DNA of 64,000 nt from Thermodesulfovibrio sp. (GTDB lineage Bacteria > Nitrospirota > Thermodesulfovibrionia > Thermodesulfovibrionales > Thermodesulfovibrionaceae): NCBI GenBank assembly GCA_020725335.1, contig DYFF01000002.1:1-64000 (forward strand), written 5' to 3'. Shown one piece after another: positions 41,240 to 52,022 of the stretch. A program made the position numbers and the translations under genes. The first letter of the stretch is position 1. Every line of letters starts with the position of its first letter. The notes under the pieces are model-generated. The model ran no database searches, was not told where the DNA came from, and worked only from the letters and a program-made list of their open reading frames with translations.

Positions 41240-44200
41240 AGGAATTTAACCTCACATCCTTCTATTTTTTCTAATTTAAATTGTAAATCTGTACAAGGCT
41301 CAAGAGGGCTTAAAATTGTAACACAATAATCTGGAAAATTCAAAGAGATATATAAATTGCCATTTCCATTTTTACCCTTTTTTAAAAATTTTTTAATATT
41401 TTTCAAAATTTCTAAAGCTTTATCTTGATCACAACAATCAATTGTTATTTCATATTTTATCTTTAAATCCTCTTTTTTTATTTCCTCTATCTCTCTTGCA
41501 AAAAATTTAGTTGCTTCCCCGTTTTTATTTACTATTCCCTTAATACGTACTAAATTACCTTCTTTTAGTATCTCTCTAAATTTTTTAAATAATTCAGGAT
41601 ATACTACTACCTCAAGAATTCCTGTTTCATCTCCTATTGTTATGTATCCTATAACGCCTTTCTCTTTTGCTTTACTGCTTACTTTTTCTATTATTCCTGC
41701 AATGCTTACCTCATGGTTATTTTCATTTTCCTCTGAAACTTCTTCATCAGTTATTTCAATTATCTCTCCGATTGATAAGATATCTTTCTTTCTCAAAAGC
41801 GGTCTTAAGTTTTCTATAGGGTGTCCCGTAAGATATAAGCCAAGAGCATTTTTTTCTTCTGATAATAATTTTTCATTTTCCCAAACTTCAGTCTTTTCCT
41901 CTAAATGAAAAAGTCCCTTTGGTGAGACTTTGCCTTTACTTGAATTCATCTCTTCCAGTGCTATGGCTCTTGATTCTGCTGGAGAGAGTTCAGGGTAGAG
42001 AGAATCAAAAGCGCCAGCTTTGATTAAAGATTCTACCACTTTTTTATTGACTTTTTTAGTATCAACTCTCGATAAAAAATCAGTCAAAGATTTAAATTTA
42101 CTATTTTGTTTTTCTTTTAGAATTGACTCTAAAGCAGCTCCTCCAACTCCTTTAACAGCTTCAAGTCCAAATCTTATTGCATTACCAGATATAGTAAAGA
42201 ATCTTTCACTTTCATTAATGTCAGGTCCTTTTATTTCTATACCGAAAGCTCTGCATTCATTAAGAAATTTTAATATTTTATTTGTGTCACCCATTTCATT
42301 AGAGAGGTTTGCAGCAAAAAACTCTAAAGGATAGTGTGCCTTTAAATAGGCAGTAATATATGATAAATAGGCATATGCAGCTGAGTGGGATTTATTAAAT
42401 CCGTATTTTCCAAAGGCTGCCATAAGATTAAAAAGTGATTCTGCTTTTTCTTCAGGAATTCCCTTTGATAAAGCTCCCTTTATGAAATCTGATTTGAGAT
42501 TTATCATTAATTCTTCTATTTTTTTGCCCATTGCCTTTCGTAGTAAATCTGCTTGTCCCATTGTAAATCCAGCAATTACATTGGCTATTTTCATGACTTG
42601 TTCCTGATAGAGAATTACTCCATAGGTTTCATCAAGAATATCTTTTAATTCTGGTAAATCATATTCAATAGGGATTAGCCCTTTTTTTCTCTTAATGAAA
42701 TCATCTACCATTCCACTTCCTAAAGGACCTGGCCTGAACAAAGCTACAAGAGCAATTAGATCTTCAAATCTTTCTGGTTGCATTTTTTGTAGTAAATCTC
42801 TCATTCCTCTACTTTCAAGCTGGAAGACACCAATTGTTTGTCCTGATGACAATAATTTATAAGTTTCAGGATCATCGAGAGGAATGTTATTCAAATCTAT
42901 TTCTTTACTGCTTTTTTTAGCATATTTTACAGTGTCACTTATTACTGTTAAAGTTTTAAGTCCTAAAAAATCAAATTTTAATAATCCTATGTTTTCCAAA
43001 GCCTTCATATCGAACTGACTTATAATGGAATCTTCTCCGGGATTTTTATATAAGGGCATGAATTTTTCTAAAGGTTCAGGAGATATAACAACGCCTGCAG
43101 CATGTTGAGAAGCATGTCTTGCTAAACCTTCCAATCTAAGAGCAACATCAAATAATTCCTTTATTGCTGGTTCTTTTTTATACAGTTCCTTCAACTTAGG
43201 TTCTAACTCTATAGCTTGATTTAGAGATGAACAGGCATTTGGTATCATTTTGGCAATTTTATCAACTTCTCCAAAGGGGATATTCATAGCTCTTCCAACA
43301 TCTCTTACAACAGCTTTAGCTGCCATTGTTCCAAAAGTTATTATGTGAGCAACTTTGTCATTTCCGTATTTTGCAGATACATATTTTATAACTTCTTCTC
43401 GCCTGTCTTTACAAAAATCAACATCTATATCAGGCATGCTTATTCTTTCAGGATTTAAGAATCTCTCAAATAAAAGTCCGTATTTTATCGGGTCTATATC
43501 GGTGATTCTAAGGGAATAAGCAACCAGACTACCTGCAGCAGAGCCTCTACCTGGTCCAACTGGAATTGAATTTTTTCTTGCAAAATTTATGAAATCCCAT
43601 ACAATTAAAAAATAGGAGGAAAACCCCATTCTTGTTATTACAGACAATTCATCTTCAAGTCTTTGATAGTATAGATCGGGAATTTTATCTTTAAATCTCT
43701 CTTTTAGTCCTTCCAGAGCAATTTCTTTGAGATAACTTTCGGGAGTATAACCTGTTGGAACTTGATAAATAGGAATTTTATACTCTCCAAGTTTAAAGTC
43801 AAAATTACATCTTGCAGCAATTTCCAATGTGTTTTTAATGGCTTCTGGAATTTCTTTGAAGGACAATAACATCTCCTCGGTAGATTTAAAATAGAATTCA
43901 TCAGTCTGGAATTTCATCCTCTTTTCATCTTTTATTGTTTTTCCTGTCTGAATACATAGTAGTATTTCATGGGCTTTTGCATCAGATTTCCTCAGATAAT
44001 GGCAATCATTTGTAGCAACAAGGGGTATATCATATTTTTTAGATAGTTCAAAGAGTTTTTTATTAACTACTTCCTGTTCAGGAATACTATTTGGCTGAAT
44101 TTCTAAGTATAATCTATCCTGAAATAGTTCCTTTAGTTTTTTTAAAGTTCCTTCAGCCTTATCATAATTCCCATTTGATAGGTGATAGGGAATTTCTCCC

Positions 44201-44643
44201 TTAAGACAACCTGAAAGAGCAATTAGACCTTTGGCATGCTTACTTAAAATTTCCATGTCGATGCGTGGTTTATAATAAAAACCTTCGATGTAAGAGGAAG
44301 TTATGAGTTTAGTAAGATTTTCATATCCTTCATCATTTTCAACCAGCAAAGTTAAATGATATGAGGCTTCCTCTGGCATCCCCGAATCTTTGTTTATTTT
44401 TGATTTGTCAAAGCGACTTTGAGGTGCCATATATACTTCACATCCAATAAGTGGCTTAATTCCAACTTTTTTTGCCTTCTTATAAAATTCTATAACTCCG
44501 AAGAGATTGCCATGGTCTGTTATTGCTACAGCAGGCATATTGAAAGTTTTCGCTTGCTCTACCAATTCTTCAATTCTAATAGCACCATCTAAAAGACTAT
44601 ATTCAGTATGGAGATGAAGATGGACGAACTGAGAGTAGCTCAT
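41236..44643 (-). CDS. dnaE: DNA polymerase III subunit alpha
   Basis: The 1135-residue replicative polymerase. The N-terminal PHP domain begins [18 protein letters not shown]. The polymerase active site includes [16 protein letters not shown] and [22 protein letters not shown]-fold ([20 protein letters not shown]) and C-terminal regions are present. This is the DnaE1-type length and order without an intrinsic exonuclease domain. The ATG lies 7 nt from a TTGACT-N18-TAACAT promoter, predicting a near-leaderless mRNA. accA overlaps the stop. Confidence 0.98.
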   Translation of the reverse strand: MSYSQFVHLHLHTEYSLLDGAIRIEELVEQAKTFNMPAVAITDHGNLFGVIEFYKKAKKVGIKPLIGCEVYMAPQSRFDKSKINKDSGMPEEASYHLTLLVENDEGYENLTKLITSSYIEGFYYKPRIDMEILSKHAKGLIALSGCLKGEIPYHLSNGNYDKAEGTLKKLKELFQDRLYLEIQPNSIPEQEVVNKKLFELSKKYDIPLVATNDCHYLRKSDAKAHEILLCIQTGKTIKDEKRMKFQTDEFYFKSTEEMLLSFKEIPEAIKNTLEIAARCNFDFKLGEYKIPIYQVPTGYTPESYLKEIALEGLKERFKDKIPDLYYQRLEDELSVITRMGFSSYFLIVWDFINFARKNSIPVGPGRGSAAGSLVAYSLRITDIDPIKYGLLFERFLNPERISMPDIDVDFCKDRREEVIKYVSAKYGNDKVAHIITFGTMAAKAVVRDVGRAMNIPFGEVDKIAKMIPNACSSLNQAIELEPKLKELYKKEPAIKELFDVALRLEGLARHASQHAAGVVISPEPLEKFMPLYKNPGEDSIISQFDMKALENIGLLKFDFLGLKTLTVISDTVKYAKKSSKEIDLNNIPLDDPETYKLLSSGQTIGVFQLESRGMRDLLQKMQPERFEDLIALVALFRPGPLGSGMVDDFIKRKKGLIPIEYDLPELKDILDETYGVILYQEQVMKIANVIAGFTMGQADLLRKAMGKKIEELMINLKSDFIKGALSKGIPEEKAESLFNLMAAFGKYGFNKSHSAAYAYLSYITAYLKAHYPLEFFAANLSNEMGDTNKILKFLNECRAFGIEIKGPDINESERFFTISGNAIRFGLEAVKGVGGAALESILKEKQNSKFKSLTDFLSRVDTKKVNKKVVESLIKAGAFDSLYPELSPAESRAIALEEMNSSKGKVSPKGLFHLEEKTEVWENEKLLSEEKNALGLYLTGHPIENLRPLLRKKDILSIGEIIEITDEEVSEENENNHEVSIAGIIEKVSSKAKEKGVIGYITIGDETGILEVVVYPELFKKFREILKEGNLVRIKGIVNKNGEATKFFAREIEEIKKEDLKIKYEITIDCCDQDKALEILKNIKKFLKKGKNGNGNLYISLNFPDYCVTILSPLEPCTDLQFKLEKIEGCEVKFL

Positions 44644-44650
44644 ATTATGA

Positions 44651-44680
44651 ATGTTAAAATTTTAGGGGATAACAAGTCAA
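44651..44680 (-). promoter_or_regulatory. dnaE promoter, near-leaderless
   Basis: On the minus strand, TTGACT (44680-44675), an 18-nt spacer and TAACAT (44656-44651) end 7 nt before the dnaE ATG at 44643. It fits exactly in the 39-nt gap after the upstream gene. No Shine-Dalgarno sequence is present. Confidence 0.6.
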
Positions 44681-44682
44681 TT

Positions 44683-45345
44683 TTAAGTCAGATAGAAAAT
44701 ATAAACAGCTGATATTATTTGAATAAATTTATGTAAGTTGCTTGATAAATCACTTTGGGATGATTCTAAAACTAATTCTTCATCTCTTATATCAATGCCT
44801 AATTTTTTAGCTGCAAAAATAACTCTTTCTCGTTGCCCTCTTTCATGAGGTCTAAATTGTCTAAGAATAAGAGAGTCATCGCTTATAATGAAATCTCCCG
44901 TATCTTTTTTCCTAATTAAAAATTTTATTTCCTTTAATTCTTTACCACCTATAGGAAGAGTTATCTCACAAATACCCTGTTCAGAAATTCTATATCTTAA
45001 GGAATTTTTGAAAAAATCTTGGTAATTATTAATAATAGTCTCAGCCTCTTGTTTTGTAATAGGTTCTGTTACAGACATTAAGGTTCCAAAAAGGAATTCT
45101 TTTATGAAACTTTCTGTTTCTTCTTGTGTTTTATAATCTTCAGGAGGTACATTCCATAGGATTCTACAAGAACGAAAGATAGGGCTATATACAATCTCTC
45201 CTAAAGCAGTGGCTTCGTTTAATTGAAGGTCAAAGGGTAATGAAAAGGTTGTTTTATCTTTCGTAGCCTTTCTTCTGTCCCTATAAAAGGTTATCTTTAC
45301 AGTTCCTGTTTTTGGCAAAGAAACCTTTTTGCTTATAATATCCAT
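44683..45345 (-). CDS. Uncharacterised protein with DUF1828-like C-terminal part
   Basis: A 220-residue protein. Residues about 140-215 (DTGDFIISDDSLILRQFRPH then RERVIFAAKKLGIDIRDEEL) resemble DUF1828, found in small proteins of restriction/toxin-like contexts. The N-terminal half has no recognised fold. This assignment is by pattern memory and weak. No signal peptide or reliable membrane span is seen, though the last 15 residues are hydrophobic. TACAAT (45357-45352) ends 6 nt before the ATG with no ribosome-binding site, again near-leaderless. It lies between panD and dnaE without overlap. Confidence 0.55.
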   Translation of the reverse strand: MDIISKKVSLPKTGTVKITFYRDRRKATKDKTTFSLPFDLQLNEATALGEIVYSPIFRSCRILWNVPPEDYKTQEETESFIKEFLFGTLMSVTEPITKQEAETIINNYQDFFKNSLRYRISEQGICEITLPIGGKELKEIKFLIRKKDTGDFIISDDSLILRQFRPHERGQRERVIFAAKKLGIDIRDEELVLESSQSDLSSNLHKFIQIISAVYIFYLT

Positions 45346-45394
45346 TTGAAAATTGTAGCATAAATTAAAACTTTTTTGTTAAAAACTATAAAAT

Positions 45395-45766
45395 TTATGT
45401 TACTTTAGGAGTATAAATTTTTGTTGGATTGTTCTGTTCATCGAGAACTATTATTTTGGGTTCATGTTTCAATATTTCTTCCTCTTTTATATATCCATAG
45501 GAGAAGATAACAATTCTATCCCCTACAGATGCTTTTTTAGCAGCTGGGCCATTAAGTCCTATCATTTTTGAGCCTTTTTTAGCAGGAATCACATAAGTAT
45601 CAAATCGTTCACCATTATTCATATTACTTATCCAAACTCTTTCATAAGGTAAAATTCCGGCAATTTCAAGTAGTTCTGTATCTATACTTATTGAGCCTTC
45701 ATAAAATAAATTAGCTTCTGTTACTGTTGCCATATGAAGTTTAGCTCTAAGGAAACTTCTTAACAT
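45395..45766 (-). CDS. panD: Aspartate 1-decarboxylase
   Basis: A 123-residue pyruvoyl enzyme making beta-alanine for pantothenate and CoA. The self-cleavage site Gly24-Ser25 (FYEGSISID) generates the pyruvoyl group. Lys9, His11 (RAKLHMATVTEANL) and the GPAA motif (NGPAAKKASVGD) are conserved. The start is preceded by GGAGAG. It ends the gatC-side gene string; the next gene downstream has its own promoter-like element. Confidence 0.97.
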   Translation of the reverse strand: MLRSFLRAKLHMATVTEANLFYEGSISIDTELLEIAGILPYERVWISNMNNGERFDTYVIPAKKGSKMIGLNGPAAKKASVGDRIVIFSYGYIKEEEILKHEPKIIVLDEQNNPTKIYTPKVT

Positions 45767-45788
45767 TTAGCTCTCCGAATTAAATGAA

Positions 45789-46076
45789 TTATTCTATAAT
45801 CTTAGGTACTCTAAAAAATTTATCTGTAGGATCAGGAGCATTTCTTAATACCTCTTCTCTTGAAATAGACTCCTTTACCAAATCTTCCCTGAAAATATTA
45901 TTCAAAGGTAAGACATGTGATGTAGGTTCTACATCCTTTGTATCTATCTGATTTAGTTTTTCTACATATTCAATGATGCTACTTAATTGTTGTTGGTAAA
46001 CTTCTATCTCTTCCTCATTAAGTTCCAGTCTACTTAAAAGTGCAATATGTCTAACTATGTCTTTTGATATTTTCAT
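45789..46076 (-). CDS. gatC: Asp-tRNA(Asn)/Glu-tRNA(Gln) amidotransferase subunit C
   Basis: A 95-residue small subunit that stabilises the GatAB amidotransferase, which makes Gln-tRNA and/or Asn-tRNA by transamidation. The family pattern HIALLSRLELNEEEIEVYQQQ, then IIEYVEKLNQIDTKDVEPTS and RVPKIIE, is complete. It lies 2 nt after uvrD. gatA and gatB are not in the window. panD follows 22 nt later. Confidence 0.95.
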   Translation of the reverse strand: MKISKDIVRHIALLSRLELNEEEIEVYQQQLSSIIEYVEKLNQIDTKDVEPTSHVLPLNNIFREDLVKESISREEVLRNAPDPTDKFFRVPKIIE

Positions 46077-46078
46077 TT

Positions 46079-48178
46079 CTATACCCTCTCTAAATTTGCG
46101 ATTTTTGGAGCAAGTTTTTTCACTCCTATACCTGGGAAATTAACTATGACCTTTAAATCCTCACCCTCTCCTGAGCAGTCTCTTACGACACCTATGCCCC
46201 AAACAGGATGCTTTACTTTACATCCGATAATAAAGGGTGGTTTAATTTTTGTTTTTACTGGTTCTTTTTTCTCAGTTATATAAGATGAGTAATCTTTTCT
46301 TATACATGTGCAGTATTCTACAGGTATATCTTTAATAAAACTTGAGGGTTCCTGTATTTGCACTTTTGAATATAGTTTTCTATTTTTTGTTGCAGTGAGA
46401 AATAGCATGTTTTTTGCTCTTGTCATTCCTACGTAAAATAACCTTCTTTCCTCTTGAAGTTCAAAGGGATCTTCTTTGGCTTTAAAATAAGGTAAAATTC
46501 CCTCTTCACAGCCAGCGATGAAAACTACAGGAAATTCAAGTCCTTTAGCTGCATGTAGCGTAAGAAGAGATACATAATTTCTCTTGTTTTCCCATGTGTC
46601 TACGGATGAAACAATAGATACTTTATCCAAAAACTCTCTAACTGATAATTTTTCCGCAGAAGATAGCAATTCTAATACATTCTGAATTCTATCTTCTTCA
46701 ATTTCTTCCAGATAAGCTGTTGAGTTCAGAATATCTTTCATCATTAAAGAGGCAGTTTTATATTCTTTTTTAGATAAATTTTCAATTAATTCGATGAACT
46801 CTGTTAATTTTTCTCTTAGATTTTCTTGAGTATGTTCATCTTTCACCATATTCTTAATAGCATTATAGTAAGAACACATATTTTTCTTAGCTTCTAACTC
46901 TATTTTTGATAGGGCAGAAGAACCAATACCTCTTGATGGAGTGTTAATTATTCTTAAAAAGCTAACATTATCCTCTTTATTTAATATAAAACGCATGTAT
47001 GAAATCACATCCTTTATCTCTTTTCTATGATAGAAACTAACTCCACTTATCACTTGGTAAGGAATGCTCTCCATTCTTAATGCTTCTTCTAATGCCCTTG
47101 CCTGTAAAATTAGTCTAAAGAGTATGGCAAAGTCTCTGTATTCATAGTTTCCTTTTAAGTATAGTTCTTTTATAGTTTTAGCAATATACTTTGCTTCCTC
47201 TTCTTCATTCATTAGTTGACAGTAACATATTTTTTCTCCCCAGTCTTTGTCAGTCCATAGAGACTTAGGTTTTCTTATAACGTTTTTAGATATCATGGCT
47301 GTTGAAGCCATTATTATATGTTTTGTAGAACGATAATTTTGTTCTAACTTAACTATCTTTGCTTCAGGAAAGTCTTTTTCAAAGTTCAATATGTTATGAA
47401 GATTAGCACCTCTAAATCTGTAAATGCTTTGGTCATCATCCCCTACCGCGCATATTTTTTCATGATATTTAGAAAGTAGTTGCAGAAGCACATACTGGGA
47501 TTTATTTGTATCTTGAAATTCGTCTACAAGAATATATCTGAATTGTTCAGCATATTTTCTTAGTAATTCTGGTTTTTCATGGAAAAGATGAATGACCATG
47601 AGTATAAGATCATCGAAATCAAGAGCATTGTATTTTCTTAATTCATTCTGATATCTTGCATAAATTCTACCTAATCTTTCTTCAAATTCATATCCCTCTA
47701 TGTTTGAAGCATATTGTTCTGCAGTAATAAGATTAGACTTAAGATTACTTATTTTTGATACTACACATTTACATAACGCTTCATGCATATTAAGTTCTTT
47801 GAGTATCCTTTTAATTAATGCTGCTTGATCATCTTCATCATAAATTATAAAATCACGACTATAACCGATTTGATCAATGTGATTTCTTAGAATTCGTAAA
47901 CACAGCGAATGAAATGTGCCAATCCAGTAATTCTTCCAGTTACCATTACATATTTTGCATATTCGTTCTCTCATCTCATCGGCTGCTTTGTTTGTAAAGG
48001 TTACTGTAAATATAGATGATGTAGAATAGCCCAAGGCACGTGTAAGATAGGCATACTTGTAAGTTATAACCCTTGTTTTTCCACTTCCAGCGCCAGCAAG
48101 CACAAGAAGTGGACCTTCACAATAAACTACTGCTTCTTGTTGTGCGGGATTTAACTCCCCTAAGGGGAAATCTTTCAT
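46079..48178 (-). CDS. UvrD/PcrA-type DNA helicase
   Basis: A 699-residue superfamily 1A 3'-5' helicase for repair and replication restart. Motif I is LAGAGSGKTRVITYKYAYL near 32, motif II ILVDEFQDTN near 216, motif III GDDDQSIYRFRGA near 243, motif IV QNYRSTKHI and motifs V-VI LLTLHAAKGLEFPVVF and EERRLFYVGMTRAK. A C-terminal tudor-like segment (KVKHPVWGIGVVRD) is typical of PcrA. GAGGGG precedes the ATG. glmS lies 36 nt upstream. Confidence 0.95.
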   Translation of the reverse strand: MKDFPLGELNPAQQEAVVYCEGPLLVLAGAGSGKTRVITYKYAYLTRALGYSTSSIFTVTFTNKAADEMRERICKICNGNWKNYWIGTFHSLCLRILRNHIDQIGYSRDFIIYDEDDQAALIKRILKELNMHEALCKCVVSKISNLKSNLITAEQYASNIEGYEFEERLGRIYARYQNELRKYNALDFDDLILMVIHLFHEKPELLRKYAEQFRYILVDEFQDTNKSQYVLLQLLSKYHEKICAVGDDDQSIYRFRGANLHNILNFEKDFPEAKIVKLEQNYRSTKHIIMASTAMISKNVIRKPKSLWTDKDWGEKICYCQLMNEEEEAKYIAKTIKELYLKGNYEYRDFAILFRLILQARALEEALRMESIPYQVISGVSFYHRKEIKDVISYMRFILNKEDNVSFLRIINTPSRGIGSSALSKIELEAKKNMCSYYNAIKNMVKDEHTQENLREKLTEFIELIENLSKKEYKTASLMMKDILNSTAYLEEIEEDRIQNVLELLSSAEKLSVREFLDKVSIVSSVDTWENKRNYVSLLTLHAAKGLEFPVVFIAGCEEGILPYFKAKEDPFELQEERRLFYVGMTRAKNMLFLTATKNRKLYSKVQIQEPSSFIKDIPVEYCTCIRKDYSSYITEKKEPVKTKIKPPFIIGCKVKHPVWGIGVVRDCSGEGEDLKVIVNFPGIGVKKLAPKIANLERV

Positions 48179-48214
48179 GGCTATACCCCTCTAAATTTTA
48201 TTTTAAAAATTAAA

Positions 48215-50041
48215 CTATTCAACTGTAACACTCTTTGCAAGATTTCTTGGTTGATCCACATCGCAACCTCTTAGCAAAGCTACATGATAGGCAAGCAACT
48301 GTAAAGGAATACTAAAAAGCACGGTATCAAGATAGCTATTTAATCCTTCAACGTAAATAAATCTATCCGATATTTTTTTAAGTTTATCTGTATTACTACT
48401 TGAGAACGTAATTATAAAACCATCTCTTGCCTTTATTTCCTCAATATTTGAAAGGGTTTTTTCAAGATAGAGATCATTAGAGACAATAAAGATAACAGGG
48501 AATCCTTCCTCTACAAGAGCAATAGGACCGTGTTTCATCTCACCTGCCGCATATCCTTCTGCATGTATGTAAGATATTTCCTTAAGCTTGAGAGCTCCTT
48601 CGAGTGCAACAGGATAATTCACCCCTCTTCCAAGATAGAGAAAGTTAGGCTTTCTATATAATTCTTTTGCTAATTGCTGAATATTGTCATCTAATTTTAA
48701 AGCTTCTTCTGCCATTCTTGGTAGAAGGAAAAGTTCTTTTAAGAATTTTTTATAGACTATTTTGGAGGCATATTTCTTTGCCATAGAAAGTGCGAAAGCA
48801 AAGATATACAAAGCCACAATTTGAGAGGTAAAGGCTTTCGTAGAAGCAACACCAATTTCAGGTCCTGAATGGGTATAAAAAACAGCATCTGCCTCGCGAG
48901 ACGCGGTGCTTCCAAGAACATTGCAAATGGTTAAAGTTTTTACTCCAGATTTTTTTGCATATCTTAGAGCTGCAAGGGTATCTGCAGTTTCTCCTGATTG
49001 TGTTATAGCTATCAAAAGAGAGTCTTTTTCAAAGGGAATTTCTCTATATCTGAATTCAGAAGCAATATCTACTTCAACAGGTACTGCAGCTATTTTTTCT
49101 ATCATATATCTCCCGATTAAACAGGCATGATAGGATGTTCCACAGGCAACTAAATAGATTTTCCTAATGAGATTTAATTTGTTTTGTGTAAGTCCTAAAT
49201 CATCATAGTTTATTTTTGACCCATCAGGAAACACTCTTCCTCTTATTGTATCAGCCAATGCTCTGGGTTGTTCATATATTTCTTTAAGCATAAAATGCTT
49301 AAACCCACCCTTTTCAGCCATAGAAGGAGTCCATGTTATAGATATAAGTTTTTTTTCTTTTTCTTTTCCTTTAATGTCATATATCTTAATTTCATCTCTC
49401 TCAAGTATTGCCATTTCCCCATCTTCAAGAAAAATTACTCTATTACAGTAATTAAGGAAGGCTGGTACATCGGAAGCTATGAATTTTTCATCTTCCATAA
49501 CGCCTACCACAAGAGGGCTTTCCATCCTTACACCAATAATTTTTTCTGGCTGTTGTTCATCTATTATGACAAGTGCATACGAACCTTTTAGTCTGGAGAC
49601 TGCGTTTATTACAGCCTTTTCAAGAGGCATTTTATCTCTGTATTTCTTTATTAAATGAGCAATTACTTCAGTGTCAGTTTCAGAGATGAATTTATAACCT
49701 TCTTTTTCAAGTTCCTTTTTTAATTCAGCATAGTTTTCTATAATCCCATTGTGCACTAAAGCTATCCCGCCTGAACAGTGAGGATGAGCATTTTCATCGG
49801 AAGGCTTACCATGTGTTGCCCATCTTGTATGACCAATAGCTATCTTGGCTTTTTTCAATTTTTCATTTATTAGAGATTCAAGATTTTTAATTTTTCCTTT
49901 ACATTTTACCGTATGTATCTTGCCATTAATTAAAGCAGCTATTCCTGCAGAGTCATAACCTCTGTATTCAAGCTTTTTTAATCCCTCCATTGCTATTTCT
50001 ACAGCATTTTTGTTTCCAATGTATCCAATTATGCCGCACAT
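48215..50041 (-). CDS. glmS: Glutamine-fructose-6-phosphate aminotransferase (isomerising)
   Basis: A 608-residue enzyme that makes glucosamine-6-phosphate, the entry to peptidoglycan and LPS amino sugars. The N-terminal glutaminase uses Cys2 (MCGIIGYIG), with GHTRWATHG and SETDTEV. Two SIS domains (about 280-600) carry CGTSYHAC, ITQSGETADT and the C-terminal DQPRNLAKSVTVE. It starts within the stop of glmU (TAATG), so the first and last cytosolic steps to UDP-GlcNAc are coupled. No glmS ribozyme is possible in this overlap. Confidence 0.97.
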   Translation of the reverse strand: MCGIIGYIGNKNAVEIAMEGLKKLEYRGYDSAGIAALINGKIHTVKCKGKIKNLESLINEKLKKAKIAIGHTRWATHGKPSDENAHPHCSGGIALVHNGIIENYAELKKELEKEGYKFISETDTEVIAHLIKKYRDKMPLEKAVINAVSRLKGSYALVIIDEQQPEKIIGVRMESPLVVGVMEDEKFIASDVPAFLNYCNRVIFLEDGEMAILERDEIKIYDIKGKEKEKKLISITWTPSMAEKGGFKHFMLKEIYEQPRALADTIRGRVFPDGSKINYDDLGLTQNKLNLIRKIYLVACGTSYHACLIGRYMIEKIAAVPVEVDIASEFRYREIPFEKDSLLIAITQSGETADTLAALRYAKKSGVKTLTICNVLGSTASREADAVFYTHSGPEIGVASTKAFTSQIVALYIFAFALSMAKKYASKIVYKKFLKELFLLPRMAEEALKLDDNIQQLAKELYRKPNFLYLGRGVNYPVALEGALKLKEISYIHAEGYAAGEMKHGPIALVEEGFPVIFIVSNDLYLEKTLSNIEEIKARDGFIITFSSSNTDKLKKISDRFIYVEGLNSYLDTVLFSIPLQLLAYHVALLRGCDVDQPRNLAKSVTVE

Positions 50042-51402
50042 TATTCTTTTTCCCGCCTTTTCTTTGTCCAGCCTTCTATGTTTTTTTGAGGTGTTCTACT
50101 GATAGCAAGAGAACCTTCCGGGACTTCTTTGGTGATTGTTGAGCCTGCTCCCACATAGGCATCTTTATTTATTTTCACAGGAGCTACAAGCTGAGTGTCG
50201 CTTCCAATGAAAACATTATCTTCAATGATTGTTTTGTGTTTTTTCTTGCCGTCATAATTGCAAGTAATTGTCCCTGCTCCAATGTTTACATTTCTACCGA
50301 TTTGAGCATCTCCTAAATAGCTAAGATGCGATGCTTTGGTACCGTCTCCTATTGTTGATTTCTTTACCTCTACAAAATTACCGATTTTACAGTTTTTCCC
50401 AATAATAGTTTCTGGTCTTAAATGGGCAAAAGGACCTATGGTGGAGCCTTCCATTATATGAGAATTTTCTGCTACTGTGCAATCTTTTATTTCAACATTA
50501 TCCTCTATTTTACAGTCTTTTAATCTTACACCTGGATAGATAGTGCAATTATGTCCTATTGTTGTGCTTCCTTCAAGAAATACATTCGGATATATTACTG
50601 TCTCCTGTCCTATTGAAACCTTAGGTGAAATCCACACTGAGTAAGGGTCATAGAAAGTTACTCCTTTTTCCATCCATTCTCTGACAATTCTATCTCTGAG
50701 ATATTTTATTGCGAGTGAAAGCTCAGCTCTTGTGTTTATTCCTATGAGTTCATCTTCTTTTGCTAAAGGATATGCTTCTACCTTCTTTCCTTGTTTAACC
50801 GACAGCTCTACAATATCTGTAAGATAAAACTCACCTTTGTTTTGGTTTTCCTTTATTTGTCTCACAAGCGCAGCTGTGTTCATCGTCAAAATATAGATAC
50901 CACTGTTAGATTCAGAAAGAACCTTTTGTTCTTCTGATAGTTCTGTTATCTCTATAATTTTTTCAACCAATCCATTCGGTTTCCTTAAGATTCTGCCGTA
51001 ACTATGCTCACGTTGAGGATAAAAAGAAAGTATAGCTAAGTCAAGGGAATTTTTATTAAAAAGTTCGATAAATTTTTCAAGTGTATCTATTTTCAATAAA
51101 GGAGTATCACCATTAAGTATCAAAAGCCTATCACTTTTTAAATAAGGTAATGCAGAAAGCAAAGCATGGGCGGTACCCCTGGGTTCATTCTGAAAAACAA
51201 TCTGTACATCCTTTTTGGATAAATATTCAATAGTTTCTTTAATGGCTGGATTTAGCACTACAAAAATATTTTTTGGATTTATTTTTTTTGCTGTATCTAT
51301 TACGTAGTCAATTATGGGAATGTCGAATATCCTGTGGAGAACTTTTGGCAGATTTGACTTCATTCTTGTTCCTAATCCTGCTGCCAAAATAACTACATCC
51401 AC
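50041..51402 (-). CDS. glmU: Bifunctional GlcNAc-1-P uridyltransferase / GlcN-1-P acetyltransferase
   Basis: A 453-residue bifunctional enzyme making UDP-GlcNAc. The N-terminal pyrophosphorylase domain has LAAGLGTRMKSNLPKVLH (7-24) and LNGDTPLL near 95. The C-terminal left-handed beta-helix (about 250-440) carries hexapeptide repeats and the acetyltransferase region GDGTKASHLSYLGDAQIG. Start is GTG 51402 (shared base with the upstream stop, taGTG) behind AGAGGTGA. glmS follows in TAATG overlap. Confidence 0.96.
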   Translation of the reverse strand: MDVVILAAGLGTRMKSNLPKVLHRIFDIPIIDYVIDTAKKINPKNIFVVLNPAIKETIEYLSKKDVQIVFQNEPRGTAHALLSALPYLKSDRLLILNGDTPLLKIDTLEKFIELFNKNSLDLAILSFYPQREHSYGRILRKPNGLVEKIIEITELSEEQKVLSESNSGIYILTMNTAALVRQIKENQNKGEFYLTDIVELSVKQGKKVEAYPLAKEDELIGINTRAELSLAIKYLRDRIVREWMEKGVTFYDPYSVWISPKVSIGQETVIYPNVFLEGSTTIGHNCTIYPGVRLKDCKIEDNVEIKDCTVAENSHIMEGSTIGPFAHLRPETIIGKNCKIGNFVEVKKSTIGDGTKASHLSYLGDAQIGRNVNIGAGTITCNYDGKKKHKTIIEDNVFIGSDTQLVAPVKINKDAYVGAGSTITKEVPEGSLAISRTPQKNIEGWTKKRREKE

Positions 51403-52022
51403 TATTTTTCACCTCTTATAACATCAGGTGAAGCAATTCCCCCTGATAGTATTATTTTTATTCCCTGTTGTACAGGAATATCAGTATGGATAACGCATTC
51501 GGGTTCAAAAAGCACAACCTCTCCAAGATAAAGGTTATTTGTGGGAATGTATACAGCAGCCAATTTTTTCTCAGACTCCTCTGATTGAATAGTACATATT
51601 TTTGTTTGAAAGCCAAAAGCAAAACATCCTTTTCTGGGATATTCAACTATCACAAATTTTTGGAAAGATGAAGTATTTTCAGGAGAAAAAGCATCAATAA
51701 GCTGTTTAATCGATGAGTAAAGACTTTTGAAAACCGGAATTTTCAGAAAAAGCAATTTTTCAAGTTGATCTAAGAGTTTTTTACCGAAAACATTTGTTGA
51801 TATTATTCCCACTACGAAAATAAGTACAATAGCTGTTATAAATCCTAATCCTGCAATATGTCTTCCAAAAATGTAATCATAAATAGGGCCTAAAAGGCCA
51901 TCTACTATTTTGAATAATTGTATAAAGATGAATATGCTTATTGCAACAGGTATAGTTACAATAAGACCTGCAATAAACTTCCGTTTGAAGGTAAGTCTAA
52001 TGGATGGCTCCATATTATGCAC
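51402..52022 (-). CDS. DUF502 family membrane protein
   Basis: A 206-residue inner-membrane protein of the DUF502 family (function unknown). Two transmembrane helices fit residues about 14-40 and 56-80. The soluble remainder contains [20 protein letters not shown], a family-like segment, followed by [17 protein letters not shown]. The GTG at 52022 overlaps the yebC end; ATG at 52013, just after the yebC stop, is an equally good start. Its position between yebC and glmU suggests coexpression but not a role. Confidence 0.85.
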   Translation of the reverse strand: MHNMEPSIRLTFKRKFIAGLIVTIPVAISIFIFIQLFKIVDGLLGPIYDYIFGRHIAGLGFITAIVLIFVVGIISTNVFGKKLLDQLEKLLFLKIPVFKSLYSSIKQLIDAFSPENTSSFQKFVIVEYPRKGCFAFGFQTKICTIQSEESEKKLAAVYIPTNNLYLGEVVLFEPECVIHTDIPVQQGIKIILSGGIASPDVIRGEK

